DNA from: a bacterium | Lineage (GTDB): Bacteria > Bacteroidota > Ignavibacteria > SZUA-365 | Assembly (NCBI GenBank): GCA_020444325.1 | Contig: JAHLLD010000002.1 | Location: forward strand, 1 to 64,000 | Direction: 5' to 3' | DNA length: 64,000 bases | Shown here: positions 63,314 through 64,000 of the stretch, one piece after another | How positions within the stretch are numbered: position 1 is the stretch's first letter | Layout of the letters: each line of letters starts with the position of its first letter | Translations under genes and position numbers: made by a program | Notes under the pieces: generated by a model | Seen by the model: only the letters and a program-made list of their open reading frames with translations | Databases searched by the model: none | What the model was told of the DNA's origin: nothing

Positions 63314-63964
63314 CTAGTTGAGACGGAAGCGTACGGGCACGGAGACCTTGACGTTCACCGGCTTGCCACGCTGGAGGCCGGGATTGAAGGTGACTTTCTT
63401 GACTGCTTCCATAGCAGCTTCGTCACAACCACCGCCGATGCCGCGCATGACCTCGGTACCGGTGACCTTGCCATCCTTGTTCACGTAGGCAAGAACGACG
63501 ACGGTACCTTCCACGCCTGCACGAATCGCGAGATCGGGGTATACGAGATGCTTGCGTACGGCATCGAGTCCGCCAATAATCGTCGGGGGATCTTCCACGA
63601 CCTCAAAGTACACTTCCTCTTCCTCTACCTGCTTCTGTGCGGGAGGGGCTGCGGGAGCTTCCATCGTCGCTTCGAGATCGATTTCCGAACTGATGTCGAT
63701 ATCATCAATGGCATCAGCGCTGGGAGCCTCGATGGGGATGGGAGGACGCGGTGGGGGAGGCGGGCGGTTTTCCTGCCTCGTGTTCTCGATGTCTTCAACT
63801 TTCACGATCTCGTCGCTGGCCTGGATCGCCACGTTCTCACGCTGGATATCCGGGAAAAAAGCGAATGCGGCGGTCACCAGGAGGAGCGCGATGATAAGCG
63901 AGATCTCCATGTACCTCCGCGCTTTTCCTTTGACGTCCGCCTTTGGGGTTTTTTCGACTGCCAT
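63314..63964 (-). CDS. TonB-family energy transducer (1)
   Basis: 216 residues. Layout is as in its neighbour: helix about 21-39 (ISLIIALLLVTAAFAFF), a proline-rich linker (PPPPPRPPIPI), an acidic stretch and a TonB C-terminal domain (VEDPPTIIGGLDAVRKHLVY, YVNKDGKVTGTEVMRGIGGG, VKKVTFNPGLQRGKPVNVKV). AGGATT precedes the start. It is the first gene of the run TonB, TonB, lipoprotein, lipoprotein, NHL. A 161-base gap with GC-rich hairpins separates it from the second TonB gene. It may be cut off from further upstream genes by the window edge. Confidence 0.93.
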   Translation of the reverse strand: MAVEKTPKADVKGKARRYMEISLIIALLLVTAAFAFFPDIQRENVAIQASDEIVKVEDIENTRQENRPPPPPRPPIPIEAPSADAIDDIDISSEIDLEATMEAPAAPPAQKQVEEEEVYFEVVEDPPTIIGGLDAVRKHLVYPDLAIRAGVEGTVVVLAYVNKDGKVTGTEVMRGIGGGCDEAAMEAVKKVTFNPGLQRGKPVNVKVSVPVRFRLN

Positions 63965-64000
63965 CGTGTAATCCTGCTCTTATCGTAAATGAATTGTTCG

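Overview
The window comes from a Gram-negative bacterium of the Bacteroidota sensu lato (FCB group) with fairly high GC. The main evidence is seven secreted proteins that end in a type IX secretion (T9SS) type A sorting domain (a PNPF-like motif, then beta strands ending in a basic residue). Double-OmpA, SPOR, TonB and outer-membrane barrel genes agree with this. Lineages such as Ignavibacteria, Kapabacteria or Rhodothermia would fit, but no rRNA or ribosomal protein is present to settle it. No phage, insertion sequence, transposase or CRISPR array was seen.

Layout. 1-1300: a perfect 19-bp tandem array, a metallo-beta-lactamase-fold hydrolase and a second, degenerate 19-bp array. 1301-9120: a lipoprotein, a tandem pair of sialidase-like T9SS proteins (minus strand) and a SPOR/TPR pair (minus). 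9371-12497: a translationally coupled set of aldehyde dehydrogenase, phospholipase-D-fold lipoprotein and membrane protein. 12545-20736: minus-strand metabolic genes, namely a five-gene unit (M24 peptidase, glycosyltransferase, purD, a DUF3052-like protein, wecB), guaB and a glutaryl-CoA-dehydrogenase-like gene. 21002-34494: mostly surface proteins, including a 2065-residue SBBP/PKD-like giant, a double-OmpA barrel, a small one-helix protein, a DUF72 protein, a porin-like barrel and a DUF362 protein with both a Tat signal and a T9SS tail. 34632-40383: a lipoprotein, then a two-gene cassette of unknown function whose second gene is a 1390-residue Cache sensor with many membrane segments and a degenerate STAND/AAA-like domain. 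40594-46439: two large T9SS proteins. 46576-47600: a DUF134 regulator with a peroxiredoxin. 47697-58411: a secreted paralog pair, a serpin, a two-component system, a lipoprotein, a radical SAM/B12 protein and a DUF4397 T9SS protein. 58671-63964: a small membrane protein, tRNA-Val, a second DUF134 gene, ssb, and a minus-strand envelope run of NHL protein, two lipoproteins and two TonB proteins.

The most unusual signals are: (i) the 35442-40383 cassette; (ii) palindromic sites of the form TGAAyATATrTTCA directly upstream of both DUF134 genes, with one of those genes in an operon with a three-cysteine peroxiredoxin; (iii) a palindromic element with core ATGCAGAATCTGCAT that occurs upstream of both DUF134 genes and also, as three 33-bp in-frame units, inside the giant surface protein just after its signal peptide; (iv) three separate 18-19 bp tandem arrays in gene spacers; and (v) a serpin whose predicted reactive-site residue is lysine.

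All functions are read from motifs and remembered family features. No database search was possible.
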